Of a stretch of DNA of 63,831 nucleotides, positions 34,565-42,987 are shown piece after piece. The notes under the pieces are model-generated. The model had not been told where the DNA came from. It saw nothing but the letters and a program-made list of their open reading frames with translations, and did not search any database. This DNA is from Candidatus Zhuqueibacterota bacterium (GTDB lineage Bacteria; Zhuqueibacterota; Zhuqueibacteria; Residuimicrobiales; Residuimicrobiaceae): the NCBI GenBank assembly GCA_963169875.1, contig CAUJEL010000048.1, positions 1-63,831 on the forward strand, written 5' to 3'. Position numbers and translations under genes: made by a program. Position 1 is the stretch's first letter, and every line of letters begins with the position of its first letter.

Positions 34565-35683
34565 TCAGCCGTGGACGGAAAAATCCTGATCCTTCCATTT
34601 TATGCGGCGGTCGAAGAGTAATGAAAAAGGAATGATCAGGCTGTACAAACCGTAAAACCATTCGAAAGCGATAAAAGCGACAAGGGAGATGCGGCTGTTC
34701 GTGTGCCCGGCCATGATGCGAATGATCTGGTAATCCGATGCCATTTTACCCATGGTGAACAGACCGCTGATCCAGGGTGCGAAAAAAAGACCAGCCAGTA
34801 GAAGGCAGTGCATGATCGCACTGCTGAGCATGAGCAGTTTCCCCAGTGGCCGGACCGGCCGGATGCCCATGGCCCAGCGGCGCCGCTGCTGATAAAGCAG
34901 GCCCAGCGAAGGCACCGGGGTGCTGGCCACCACCGCTGCATGATCAGGCTGTACGGCGACTGAATAGTTGCTTCTGCGTGAAATCGCGTCCAGCAGCGTA
35001 AAATCTTCGATCAGGCTGTGTCCCAGAGCCGGGTAGCCCCCAACCGCTTCATAGGCGCTGCGGCGAAACGCCATGTTGTTGCCCATCCAGCTCAGGGGTT
35101 TGTTCATGTCCATGGCCACGGCCGCGATGCCGAGCAGAAACAGCCAGTCGAGCGTCTGAATGTCGTCAAAAGAGCGGTTTGGCGTTTCAAGGGCGCGCAA
35201 AACCGTGAATCCTCCAACCAAACCCGTATGCGGCGAAAAGGCGTTTAGGAGCGACTGAATCCAGGCCGGAGGCACCTGGCAGTCGGCATCTGTGAGGAAA
35301 ATGACTTCGCCGGTCGCCTGGTCCATCGCGCGCAGCACCGCTCCCGCCTTGCCCGGCAATTTTTTTTCATCCTGCTTTAAATGGATGGCCTGCATCTGCG
35401 GATGCGCCCCGCAGAAGGCATCGATATGTGCCCCGGAGGCATCGCGCGAGTCGTCATTGACGATGAGAATCTGAAGTTTGTCCGCGGGATAATCAAGCCC
35501 CGCAAGACTTTGCAGACAGGGCATGAGGACCGGCACTTCGTTGCGAACAGCGACGATGACCGATACCAGTGGCTGCCATTGCTGCTGCGGATATTTTTTG
35601 CCATTGAGGCGGTGCAGCCGCAGCGCGATCAGAGACGCGATGACGCAGTAGAGAACGCCTGCTATCATCAGAACGAGCGCCAT
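34565..35683 (-). CDS. Membrane glycosyltransferase, family 2 (1)
   Basis: A 372-residue GT2 enzyme with one N-terminal helix, a cytoplasmic GT-A domain and three or four C-terminal helices. Motifs: SVIVAVRNE, QILIVNDDSRD, FLTDADCQVPPAW (DxD metal site), SLIEDFTLLDAI (ED base) and LLYQQRRRWAMG (QxxRW acceptor motif). It ends with IKWKDQDF, a WKD tail shared by all five GT2 proteins here. I prefer ATG 35683 over the GTG one codon earlier; both lie behind AGAGG and overlap the stop of the DUF3108 gene. Such enzymes transfer sugars to lipid or polysaccharide acceptors. Confidence 0.9.
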   Translation of the reverse strand: MALVLMIAGVLYCVIASLIALRLHRLNGKKYPQQQWQPLVSVIVAVRNEVPVLMPCLQSLAGLDYPADKLQILIVNDDSRDASGAHIDAFCGAHPQMQAIHLKQDEKKLPGKAGAVLRAMDQATGEVIFLTDADCQVPPAWIQSLLNAFSPHTGLVGGFTVLRALETPNRSFDDIQTLDWLFLLGIAAVAMDMNKPLSWMGNNMAFRRSAYEAVGGYPALGHSLIEDFTLLDAISRRSNYSVAVQPDHAAVVASTPVPSLGLLYQQRRRWAMGIRPVRPLGKLLMLSSAIMHCLLLAGLFFAPWISGLFTMGKMASDYQIIRIMAGHTNSRISLVAFIAFEWFYGLYSLIIPFSLLFDRRIKWKDQDFSVHG

Positions 35684-36438
35684 CACCGTTCCTCTGGATA
35701 AAACGACTTGAGTTTCATGGTGACCTGTTGACCTTCATTGCCAAAAACCAGCTGCAGCGGCAGATGCCTTGGTCCGGGGCCGAGATAGATGCAGAGTTTT
35801 CCCCCGGGCCTGGCGATGCGGTTGGTGAGCAGATCTGTTTTCCAGGTGCGGGGGCGATTGTCCTGCGCAGGGATGAAAAGCAGCTCGATGATCTTGACGG
35901 GCATGTCTCCAACAGGGGTACTCAGCATGCCGCCGGTTTTGACCTCGCCTTGCGTTTGAAAAGAGTGACTTTCGATGTGCACGGGGTATTGCACCCGAAT
36001 GCTGGAATCGGTCAGCGATGCACGGATGTGATAGAGCAGGCTGAAGAGATCCAGCGCATCCTCACCCAGCGGCCAGGAGGCGCCATCCCCGGTGATGGCC
36101 AGGTGTTGGCCATGATCGAACCGCATGGACAGGATCTGTTGGATGTTGCGCTGATTGATTTCTTTTTGCACCTGACAGGGCAGACCGTTGCCGGGGTCAA
36201 GGATGGTCTGGTAGTGATTATGAATTTTGAAGAGCAGGCTGGTCCAGGGTTTGGTGTCGATGCGCACGTGAATGGAATCGCAGGCGCCGCGGGCAAAATT
36301 AAATTCCGCCTCTGCGGCGCCCAGGCTGCCGAGGGAGAGGGAATAGGTCAGACGTTCGTGATCGAACAAATCCCATCGCGGTTGTGCATTCAGGAGTGCC
36401 GGGATGAGAGCGGCCATATAGAGGATGTGTTTGCGCAT
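35683..36438 (-). CDS. DUF3108 family exported protein
   Basis: A 251-residue protein with a signal peptide (MRKHILYMAALIPALLNAQ), starting at ATG 36438, which shares its last base with the stop of the preceding radical SAM gene. The N-terminal mature part (ERLTYSLSLGSLGAAEAEFNF) is the DUF3108 hallmark (Y-x-x-x-xG-G-x-A), and the remaining beta-strands, with RPRTWKTDLLTNR and RPGGKLCIYLGPGPRHLPLQ, agree. Family members are periplasmic beta-structures of unknown biochemical function. Location between glycosyltransferases suggests an envelope-glycan transport or assembly role. Confidence 0.8.
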   Translation of the reverse strand: MRKHILYMAALIPALLNAQPRWDLFDHERLTYSLSLGSLGAAEAEFNFARGACDSIHVRIDTKPWTSLLFKIHNHYQTILDPGNGLPCQVQKEINQRNIQQILSMRFDHGQHLAITGDGASWPLGEDALDLFSLLYHIRASLTDSSIRVQYPVHIESHSFQTQGEVKTGGMLSTPVGDMPVKIIELLFIPAQDNRPRTWKTDLLTNRIARPGGKLCIYLGPGPRHLPLQLVFGNEGQQVTMKLKSFYPEER

Positions 36439-37508
36439 TATCTCAGGGCGCCTTTCTGGATGCGGCGCATGCGGATCATCTTGCGCAGATTGTCGGCGCC
36501 CTCGCGCAGCGAGCGCGGTTTGATCAAGAGATAGCGCTGGGTATAACAGGTTGTCCAGCATCCCTTGCACTGGCTGTATTCGCCGAGCCGTTCTCTATAA
36601 ATCGGTCCGTCAAATATCTGCTGCAAGGAGGACTCGAAGAGATTACCGATGGGTCCGCCCCAGCAGAGGTGGAGATCGCCATTTTCCATGATGGTCAATC
36701 GGGTCATGAGCGTTCGCGAAGCGACAAAGGGGCAGCGCGTCGTCTCTCCGCTGGTGATGAAAGGTTCGATCCCGCGAATGAATGCATTGAGGTTGAGGAT
36801 ATCCGGATTGTGATCCAGAAAGGTTAGCAGCTCATGCAGTTCCGGGCCGGGTCGCACCGAAAGATCTTCGTCTTCCCGGGTTGTTTCCGTGAGATGGTGG
36901 TAGAGCCCGATGGTGGCGCGCCAGCCAACCTCGCGGGCGCGGGCGATCAGGTCCGGCACCTGGTGCAGATTCAGGCGGGAGAGGACGATATTGACATAGA
37001 GCAGCGATTGCGAATGTTCCTTCATGTTGGCGATCATCTCCATATGACGCAGCACCTGATCGGAGAACCCCTTGACGCCGCGCAACTGGTCGCCCACTTC
37101 GCCAAAACCATCCAGGGATGTTTGCATATTGATGTTGTTGTCGAGACACAATTGGCCGATATCCCGGATGATTTCACGTTTATTGTAGAGGCCGGTGACC
37201 AGGGTGGTGGCCACCGGAAACACTTTTTTCGCTTCGAGGAGAATTTCGGGCAGATCGGGCACCATGGTGGCCTCGCCGCCGGAAATGAAGCCGATGTAAG
37301 CGCCATACGCTTGCAGCGCGGTAGCGACTTTTCGAAACATGGGCAGATCCATGCTGGCCGGTTCGGTGCGGCGTTCATAGACCTGACACTGGCGGCAGCG
37401 CTGCGTGCACAGACGCGTCAGGCGGATTTCGGTGCTGGAGTTCAGAGGACGGCGATGCAAGCCGTGCCGTACACCATGGAGGAGGTTTACACCCAGAGTT
37501 CGATTCAT
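36438..37508 (-). CDS. Radical SAM/SPASM-type protein (2)
   Basis: A 356-residue radical SAM enzyme. The cluster motif is LTRLCTQRCRQCQVYE (Cys34, Cys38, Cys41). FISGGEATMVPDLPEIL holds SAM, and TTLVTGLYNKREIIRDI and QTSLDGFGEVGDQLRGVKGF complete the barrel. The C-terminal part has RCPFVASRTLMTRLTIMENG, LHLCWGGPIGNLFESSLQQI and CKGCWTTC, the pattern of a SPASM auxiliary-cluster domain. Both ends overlap the neighbours (ATGA with the next GT2, TAATG with the DUF3108 gene), so these genes are translationally coupled. The substrate is unknown. Confidence 0.88.
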   Translation of the reverse strand: MNRTLGVNLLHGVRHGLHRRPLNSSTEIRLTRLCTQRCRQCQVYERRTEPASMDLPMFRKVATALQAYGAYIGFISGGEATMVPDLPEILLEAKKVFPVATTLVTGLYNKREIIRDIGQLCLDNNINMQTSLDGFGEVGDQLRGVKGFSDQVLRHMEMIANMKEHSQSLLYVNIVLSRLNLHQVPDLIARAREVGWRATIGLYHHLTETTREDEDLSVRPGPELHELLTFLDHNPDILNLNAFIRGIEPFITSGETTRCPFVASRTLMTRLTIMENGDLHLCWGGPIGNLFESSLQQIFDGPIYRERLGEYSQCKGCWTTCYTQRYLLIKPRSLREGADNLRKMIRMRRIQKGALR

Positions 37509-38650
37509 ATCGTTGCCGAATGGTTACGATCTTTCCAGCTGAAATTGCCGAAGGTGCCAAGCAGTCCGACCAGGGCAACATAGGGAATCTGCAGGAAAAA
37601 CCACAGTGGAAAATAAATCAAAAGATCTTCGCGATGAAAACGCCGCGCGCTGACCATGGCGATGAGACCCTCAAACAGGGCCTTGATCGCCATCGAAGCG
37701 AAAAAGACCAGCGTATATTGTTTCAGCACCACAGCCAATGGGATGCCGATGAACAGCACGCTGGTGTAGGCATGCACCATGATCAGATAAGCAAAAAACG
37801 GAATGTTCAGGAAAATCTGGAAAGAGCCGTTGGAGGCCCAGCGCTTGCGCTGGTTGACGAACTGTCGCAGCGTCGGTTGCGGCGCGGAGCTGGCAAAAGC
37901 CTCCTGATTGGAGGCGAAGACAATGCGATATGATGAATATTTGCGCACCAGCTGCAGCAGCAGCACATCATCGCCGGAGACGCGGCCGGCGATGCGTTTG
38001 TAGCCGCCCACCGCCAGAAACGCATCACGGCGGTAGGCGAGGTTCTGGCCCGAGGCCGCCAGCGGCAGACCGAGATTGCAGCTGCCTTCTGCCACCCCCA
38101 TCAAGGGGATGAAATCAAACGCCTGCAGCCGTTCGATGAGGTTCTGCGGATCGCCTCTGCGGCCGTATTGGGAAAAACCGATGACAAATCCGACATCCGG
38201 CAGAAAGTGTCGCACCATGCCTTTGATCCAATCCGGGCCGACGCGGCAGTCGGCATCGGTGGCGAGGATGATCTCGCCGCTGGCGTGCTCGACGGCGTTT
38301 TGCAGGGCATATTTTTTCGGACTGAAACCGGGCGGGCACGCATCAATGGTGACGGGGATAATAAATGCGTGCTTTTCCGCATAGGCTTGGATGATCTCCG
38401 CGGTTCGATCCGTGGAGCCGTCATCGACGATGATGATTTGCAGGCGTTCCCGCGGCCAGGTCTGGGCGCAGAGATCGTCGAGGAGCTTGCCCAGATGCTG
38501 CTCTTCATTGCGCGCGGCCACCACCACGGTGACGTTGGGCTCGGCCGTGTTGCTGGCGGGGTGCTTTTTGCGCAGCCCGATGAGAAAGAGGATGATGGTC
38601 GTTGCGTAGAGCAACGTCAGGACGGCGCAGATCGTGGTCAGTATCGTCAT
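37505..38650 (-). CDS. Membrane glycosyltransferase, family 2 (2)
   Basis: A 381-residue GT2 paralogue. VTVVVAARNEEQHLGKLLDD, IIIVDDGSTDRTAEIIQ, ILATDADCRVGPDWIKGM, GDDVLLLQLVRKYSSYRI and FVNQRKRWASNGSFQ are the nucleotide-binding, metal, base and acceptor motifs in order. Three C-terminal helices end in FSWKDRNHSATI. It overlaps the following radical SAM gene by four bases and the preceding GT2 by four bases. The closest general type is the CrtQ/HpnI-like membrane GT2 group that glycosylates lipids. Confidence 0.9.
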   Translation of the reverse strand: MTILTTICAVLTLLYATTIILFLIGLRKKHPASNTAEPNVTVVVAARNEEQHLGKLLDDLCAQTWPRERLQIIIVDDGSTDRTAEIIQAYAEKHAFIIPVTIDACPPGFSPKKYALQNAVEHASGEIILATDADCRVGPDWIKGMVRHFLPDVGFVIGFSQYGRRGDPQNLIERLQAFDFIPLMGVAEGSCNLGLPLAASGQNLAYRRDAFLAVGGYKRIAGRVSGDDVLLLQLVRKYSSYRIVFASNQEAFASSAPQPTLRQFVNQRKRWASNGSFQIFLNIPFFAYLIMVHAYTSVLFIGIPLAVVLKQYTLVFFASMAIKALFEGLIAMVSARRFHREDLLIYFPLWFFLQIPYVALVGLLGTFGNFSWKDRNHSATI

Positions 38651-39804
38651 GGCGCCACCCGCGCAACCTGCGTCATGTGCTTTTCCTTCCAGCGGATTTT
38701 AGACAGGGGTCCCCAGGCGCCGATGACGAGGACATAGACGATATGCAGTAATTCGGCGATGGGGAAAACAGCGAGATAGTGCACGCGCTTCATCGGCCGG
38801 GCGAAACGGCTGACCAGGAAGAGTTCGCCGCCGCTCTTTAGAAGCAGCGCCAGCCAGGGCCACAGCGCCCGGGATGTGATCGAGAAGCTCAGCACCAGGC
38901 TGGTGAACATCATGAGATTGAAGAGATAGACCAGCATCAGGGTACCGGTCATGCGCCAGCCGTAGTGAAATCCCTTGGAGGCATGGCGCAAGCGCTGGCG
39001 CACAAAGGCCTTGAATCCGGAAAGATGGCGCGTCGGCACGATGGTCTGTGGATCCAGGGCATAGCGGATTTGCCAGCCGGAGCGCTCATGGACCAGTTTG
39101 AGAAAGAGGTCATCATCGCCCGAAACGAAATGGGCGATGGCGGCGAATCCGCCCACATCGGCGTAGACCTGTTTGCGATAAGCGAGATTTCTGCCGCTGC
39201 AGGTGGCGGGCCGGCCCCGGGCGGTTGTTGCTGCTGCGAGGGCGGCGAGGGCGAGCGATTCGAGCGCGACGAGTCGATGAAAAAAGGTCCGGGGCGGCGG
39301 CACTTCATAGGGAGAAAAACCGATCACCATGCCGGTGCTGGCATCGAAATGGGACAGCATCGTATGCACCCAGGACGCGGGCGGCATGCAGTCGGCATCG
39401 GTGAAGAGCAGGATTTCGCCGCGGGCGGCGGCGATGCCCTGTGCCAGGGCGTGTTTTTTGGGAGAGAGGACCTGATCCCGTTCCCGGCTGTGGAGGAGTT
39501 TAAATGTGCGTTGCGGGTGTGTTTGAATAAAGTTTTGGATCAAGTGCACCGTGTCGTCATGCGAGGCATCGTCGACGATGATGACCTCATAGTGATCCCC
39601 GGGCATGTCCTGCAGGAAGAGCGCTTGCAGCAGGTTCTCGATGTTTGTGCTCTCGTTGCGCGCCGCCACAATGACGGAAACCAAAAGGCGCGAAGATTCG
39701 GTGGAAGAGGTTGATTTTAGCCGAAGATCCGCTGCCATCCAGATGAGTGCCGCTGCATACAACGCTGAGAGGAGCAAAAGAATTAGTAACATCCAAGTGA
39801 TCAA
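38647..39804 (-). CDS. Membrane glycosyltransferase, family 2 (3)
   Basis: A 385-residue GT2 paralogue with VSVIVAARNESTNIENLL, VIIVDDASHDDTVHLI, LLFTDADCMPPASWVHTM, SGDDDLFLKLVHERSGWQI and FVRQRLRHASKGFHYG. In the last motif His replaces the Trp of QxxRW, as also in the GT2 at 45732. The C-terminal helices end with IRWKEKHM. The TTG at 39804 is used; ATG 39792 is a possible alternative, and neither has a strong ribosome site. It follows the Wzi-like gene by 16 bases. Confidence 0.88.
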   Translation of the reverse strand: MITWMLLILLLLSALYAAALIWMAADLRLKSTSSTESSRLLVSVIVAARNESTNIENLLQALFLQDMPGDHYEVIIVDDASHDDTVHLIQNFIQTHPQRTFKLLHSRERDQVLSPKKHALAQGIAAARGEILLFTDADCMPPASWVHTMLSHFDASTGMVIGFSPYEVPPPRTFFHRLVALESLALAALAAATTARGRPATCSGRNLAYRKQVYADVGGFAAIAHFVSGDDDLFLKLVHERSGWQIRYALDPQTIVPTRHLSGFKAFVRQRLRHASKGFHYGWRMTGTLMLVYLFNLMMFTSLVLSFSITSRALWPWLALLLKSGGELFLVSRFARPMKRVHYLAVFPIAELLHIVYVLVIGAWGPLSKIRWKEKHMTQVARVAP

Positions 39805-39820
39805 GAGATAAATGAAGGGC

Positions 39821-41386
39821 TCAATAGTTTAGGTAGCATTCAAAGCGCGCCAGGTGATCGCGGCTGTTTCTGCCCGGCTGGCGCAGCACATTTTTCGTAT
39901 TCGCATAGGTGTAGGCCACGGCGACGAAGAGATCGCGGCGGATCTGGTTTTGCAGCCGGATGCCGGCCAGGTGTTTTTCTTCCACCGTGCCAGCGAGAAA
40001 GTATTTGCTCTCGCCTTGATCGGGACGTGCGCGGGTGCTGGCATCGCCGGCGCCTTTGCGAATGCGCTCCAGGGTGGCCTCGATGCGGAAATCGCGGCCC
40101 GCTTGATAAGCCGCCAGCAAAAACGCCGAATCGGAATTGGGCCCGAGCCAGTGGCCGATGGTTTTATCATAGTTGTTATAGATGTTGATGGAATCGTCGT
40201 GCGCGTAGACGAAGGGTTCGACGCGCGCATATTCGAGGCGAAGATCGAGGTTATCGATGCCGCACGGGTCGACCCAGTAAGCGCCGCCCAAAAAAGCGAA
40301 TTTATTGCCGAAATAGCGCGTCAAGCTTTTGGTGGAGGTCATGTCGTCGATGAAATATTCGCCGTAGAGTTTGAGTCCCGGAAAAGGCCGCGCCGTGAGG
40401 TTGAAAAAGAGCGTGTTGTTATCGCGGTCGCCGAGATGGTGCTCGGCCACGTGATACAGCATCAACGGATTGAGATAAGCCGGTTCGATGTCGCGCAGGC
40501 CGTAGATGACGGTCTCGCCGGCGCCGAAGAGCAGGTTCGAGGTGATGGATATGTCGATGCGGTGGGCGGCGAGATATTTGGCGCCCAGGGGGCTGCGCAG
40601 AAAAATATGCGCGCTGCTTAAGGAGAAGCGCTTGAAGCGGCTGGCGAGGCGGAGCATGTCCGCGGGCGGCATGTTGCGCGTCAGCGCCAGTCCGCTGTGA
40701 GACCCCGGTCCCCAATCGATTTCGTCGCGTCCGGCCTGAATGCGCAGCCACGGTTTTTCCCAGATGAAATAGGCGAGGGCGCGGTCGCGAAAGAGGTTCG
40801 GCCCCGAGATGGTCACGGGCGAGCCTTTGGAGACATCGAAATTTTCATCCGCTTCCTGCACATCTTTTTCGCCGCGGGTCAGGGCGTTTTGGGCATCGGC
40901 GTAAAAGCCGATGGTCGAGCCGAGATGGCCGCGCAGGATGCCGCCCAGGGTGGTCTCGGAAAGGAGCTGCGCGGGCTGGAATTGTCCGCCGCGGTTGGAA
41001 ATCACCGAAAAGCGGCCGTAGAGGTCGACGTGGAATCGGCTGGAGGCTTCCTGATGGGAATAAATATGGCGTTCGCTGGTTATGGGCGCCTGGCCGGGTT
41101 GGAGTTCGTCGGCGAAATCACCCTGGAGTTGTGCGAACAGGCGCTGATCTGTTTTTGAGAGCAGCGAAGGTTGCGCGCGGTGTTTTTGGCTAATTTCCTC
41201 AATCGCCGCGGCGATCTGGTTGCGGGATAAGGGCCGCTCCTGCCAGGCGACGCAGGTGAACAGGCCCTTGCTGTAAAGGCGGTCGAGAAAGGAGTAGCCC
41301 CAGTAATCCAGCGGCACATTGGCGGACTGGGCCAGCAGCGAGGCCGCAAAGCCCCCTATGAGAAGCAGAAATGAGAGTCGTTTCAT
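39821..41386 (-). CDS. Capsule assembly Wzi-like outer-membrane protein
   Basis: A 521-residue exported protein with signal peptide (SFLLLIGGFAASLLAQ). It begins with ANVPLDYWGYSFLDRLYSKG, the typical 'W-x-Y-x-x-L-x-x-L-x-x-x-G' opening of the Wzi/capsule-assembly family in Bacteroidetes-like organisms, and continues with an alternating beta-strand pattern ending in RDHLARFECYLNY, as expected for an 18-strand barrel. LRIQAGRDEIDWGPGSHSGL is another family landmark. Wzi binds surface polysaccharide at the outer membrane, so this gene links the neighbouring glycosyltransferases to a surface glycan. Confidence 0.85.
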   Translation of the reverse strand: MKRLSFLLLIGGFAASLLAQSANVPLDYWGYSFLDRLYSKGLFTCVAWQERPLSRNQIAAAIEEISQKHRAQPSLLSKTDQRLFAQLQGDFADELQPGQAPITSERHIYSHQEASSRFHVDLYGRFSVISNRGGQFQPAQLLSETTLGGILRGHLGSTIGFYADAQNALTRGEKDVQEADENFDVSKGSPVTISGPNLFRDRALAYFIWEKPWLRIQAGRDEIDWGPGSHSGLALTRNMPPADMLRLASRFKRFSLSSAHIFLRSPLGAKYLAAHRIDISITSNLLFGAGETVIYGLRDIEPAYLNPLMLYHVAEHHLGDRDNNTLFFNLTARPFPGLKLYGEYFIDDMTSTKSLTRYFGNKFAFLGGAYWVDPCGIDNLDLRLEYARVEPFVYAHDDSINIYNNYDKTIGHWLGPNSDSAFLLAAYQAGRDFRIEATLERIRKGAGDASTRARPDQGESKYFLAGTVEEKHLAGIRLQNQIRRDLFVAVAYTYANTKNVLRQPGRNSRDHLARFECYLNY

Positions 41387-41446
41387 GGCATATGAGCAAG
41401 GTTATCAGATTAGAATTTATGCTCAAATATACCAAGAAAGCAGGTT

Positions 41447-41481
41447 AATTCAAACGATTTTGTCAGGAGGGGGATGCAAAA
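41447..41481. repeat. Short direct repeat, copy 1 of 2, upstream of the Wzi-like gene
   Basis: A 35-base unit (AATTCAAAC, six variable bases, GTCAGG, then GGGATGCAAAA) recurs 72 bases away at 41519-41553 with about five mismatches and no gaps. Both lie between the candidate promoter and the start codon of the Wzi-like gene. Confidence 0.5.
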
Positions 41482-41518
41482 ACTATCTTAACAGGCCAGA
41501 AGGACGGTTAGCTTGAAT

Positions 41519-41553
41519 AATTCAAACTTTTTTGTCAGGGAAGGGATGCAAAA
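41519..41553. repeat. Short direct repeat, copy 2 of 2
   Basis: This is the second copy of the unit at 41447-41481, aligned without gaps at an offset of 72 bases. The 72-base period is close to seven turns of DNA, so a regulator could bind both copies on the same face. A duplicated remnant is the alternative. Confidence 0.5.
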
Positions 41554-41587
41554 TCATACCCCCTTGTCATGCTTGTAAGCATCTTTT

Positions 41588-41616
41588 AGTAAAAGCAGCC
41601 TAATGATCGTTGTCAA
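41588..41616 (-). promoter_or_regulatory. Candidate promoter for the Wzi-GT2-radical SAM operon
   Basis: On the minus strand TTGACA (41616-41611), 17 bases, TTTACT (41593-41588), just past the end of the upstream GT2 gene. The untranslated leader of about 200 bases would contain the two direct repeats. Confidence 0.35.
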
Positions 41617-41657
41617 CTGGCACAAGTTTGGAAGTCTGGAGCCGTGGCGTGAGCGCC

Positions 41658-42797
41658 TCAATTTGTTTTCACCCGTCCCCGTTCGTAGCTGCGGTCTTTC
41701 CACACAAACCGGCCGCGCAAGCCGAGAAGGCCGATCACCGGAATATAGATCAGGTGCAGCGCCGAGGCGGACAGGAATGCGGGCACATGCAGCGGCCGCT
41801 TCACCAGGCGCACGCCTTTGCGCAGCAGGAAATAGTCGCTCGCCATCTTGGCGGCGAAATAAAACAGCGGCAGCCACAACGGATAGGAGAGGATCAGATA
41901 CAGGGGAATGGCCAGCCAGAGAGCGAGATAGTAGAAAAAGATGCCGGTTTCAACCAGTTTGATCCAGTTCGGATAAAAGGAGGCTTTGGAGCTCCAGCGC
42001 AAGCGCTGCTGGAAAAAGTGTTTCCAGGATTTGTTGGCGAAGGCCGTGACCGCCGCATCGGGATCCACGGCGAAGAGAATGCGTCCCGCGCCCTTGCGGT
42101 GGATTTTTTGCAGGAAGAGATCATCATCTCCGGAGCCCATCTGGGCGAATCCCTGGTACCCGTTCACCTGCTGATAGGCCGCTTTTGTGAATGCGAAATT
42201 GGCGCCATTGGCGAGAAAGGGCCGGTTCCAGCCGATGGCCGCGGCACCGATGAGCTGCAGACTGAAGGCGTCGAGAAATTCAATCTGGCTGCGCAGGTTT
42301 TTTTCGTCCGGGATCAATACCCAGGAAGCCACGGCGGCGACGCCCGGGGTGAAGAGGGGGCGGATTTTCCGGATCCACAGCGGCGGGGCGCCGCAGTCGG
42401 CGTCCAGCGTGAAGATCAGTTTCCCCTGAGCCTGTGAGATACCGAGGTCGAGCGCGGCTTTTTTGGGGGCCATGTGCGGCAGCTCTTGCGGCGCCGCAAG
42501 GACCTTGACGCGGGAAAACTTGTCCGCGCAGCGCTGCGCCAGCGTCAGGGTCTGATCCCGGGAATGATCGTCGACGATGATGATCTCAAAATCTTCCCGG
42601 GGGATTTCCTGTTTCAACAGGGTGCCGACACAGTAGCCGATGTTCTCCGCCTCGTTGCGGGCCGGGATGATGACGGACACGCTGCCCGGGTTTTCGCTGC
42701 GTCCGCGGCTGCCCAGACGGTTGAGGCCTTGATAGACAAAATAGATCGCCAGGATGTACCCGGCTGTCAGACAAAAATAGATGAAGCCGACAATCAT
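41658..42797 (-). CDS. Membrane glycosyltransferase, family 2 (4)
   Basis: A 379-residue GT2 paralogue. N-terminal helix, then VSVIIPARNEAENIGYCVG, IIIVDDHSRDQTLTLAQ, IFTLDADCGAPPLWIRKI, GSGDDDLFLQKIHRKGAGRI and FFQQRLRWSSKASFYPNW. The C-terminal helices end in FVWKDRSYERG. GAGGTGTT precedes the ATG. It is separated from the next upstream gene by the MITE-like repeat, so it may start its own transcript. Confidence 0.9.
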   Translation of the reverse strand: MIVGFIYFCLTAGYILAIYFVYQGLNRLGSRGRSENPGSVSVIIPARNEAENIGYCVGTLLKQEIPREDFEIIIVDDHSRDQTLTLAQRCADKFSRVKVLAAPQELPHMAPKKAALDLGISQAQGKLIFTLDADCGAPPLWIRKIRPLFTPGVAAVASWVLIPDEKNLRSQIEFLDAFSLQLIGAAAIGWNRPFLANGANFAFTKAAYQQVNGYQGFAQMGSGDDDLFLQKIHRKGAGRILFAVDPDAAVTAFANKSWKHFFQQRLRWSSKASFYPNWIKLVETGIFFYYLALWLAIPLYLILSYPLWLPLFYFAAKMASDYFLLRKGVRLVKRPLHVPAFLSASALHLIYIPVIGLLGLRGRFVWKDRSYERGRVKTN

Positions 42798-42811
42798 AAC
42801 ACCTCGTTTGC

Positions 42812-42985
42812 TTAGCCTGTTCTATTCATAAACCGCCGAGTGCGCAGAGTCCGCCGAGCGGTTTTTGTCGGGATTATAGAACAAGATTTGAATTGAATTG
42901 CATTATATTTTAAATGTTACTATCGATGTTATTTTTCAGTTTTTTTTCTTTGCGTATCTCGGCGTTCTTTGCGGTTAAAAATTCT
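42812..42985. repeat. Dispersed intergenic repeat, copy B (MITE-like)
   Basis: It is related to 16189-16352: the same left end (CTGTTCTATTCATAAACCGC), a GC-rich CCGCCGAG run, an AT-rich middle, and TTTCTTTGCGTATCTCGGCG near the right end. AACCGC (42831-42836) is matched by GCGGTT at 42971-42976, giving inverted ends. It fills the whole gap between a GT2 gene and the flippase-like gene. Confidence 0.6.
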
Positions 42986-42987
42986 TT

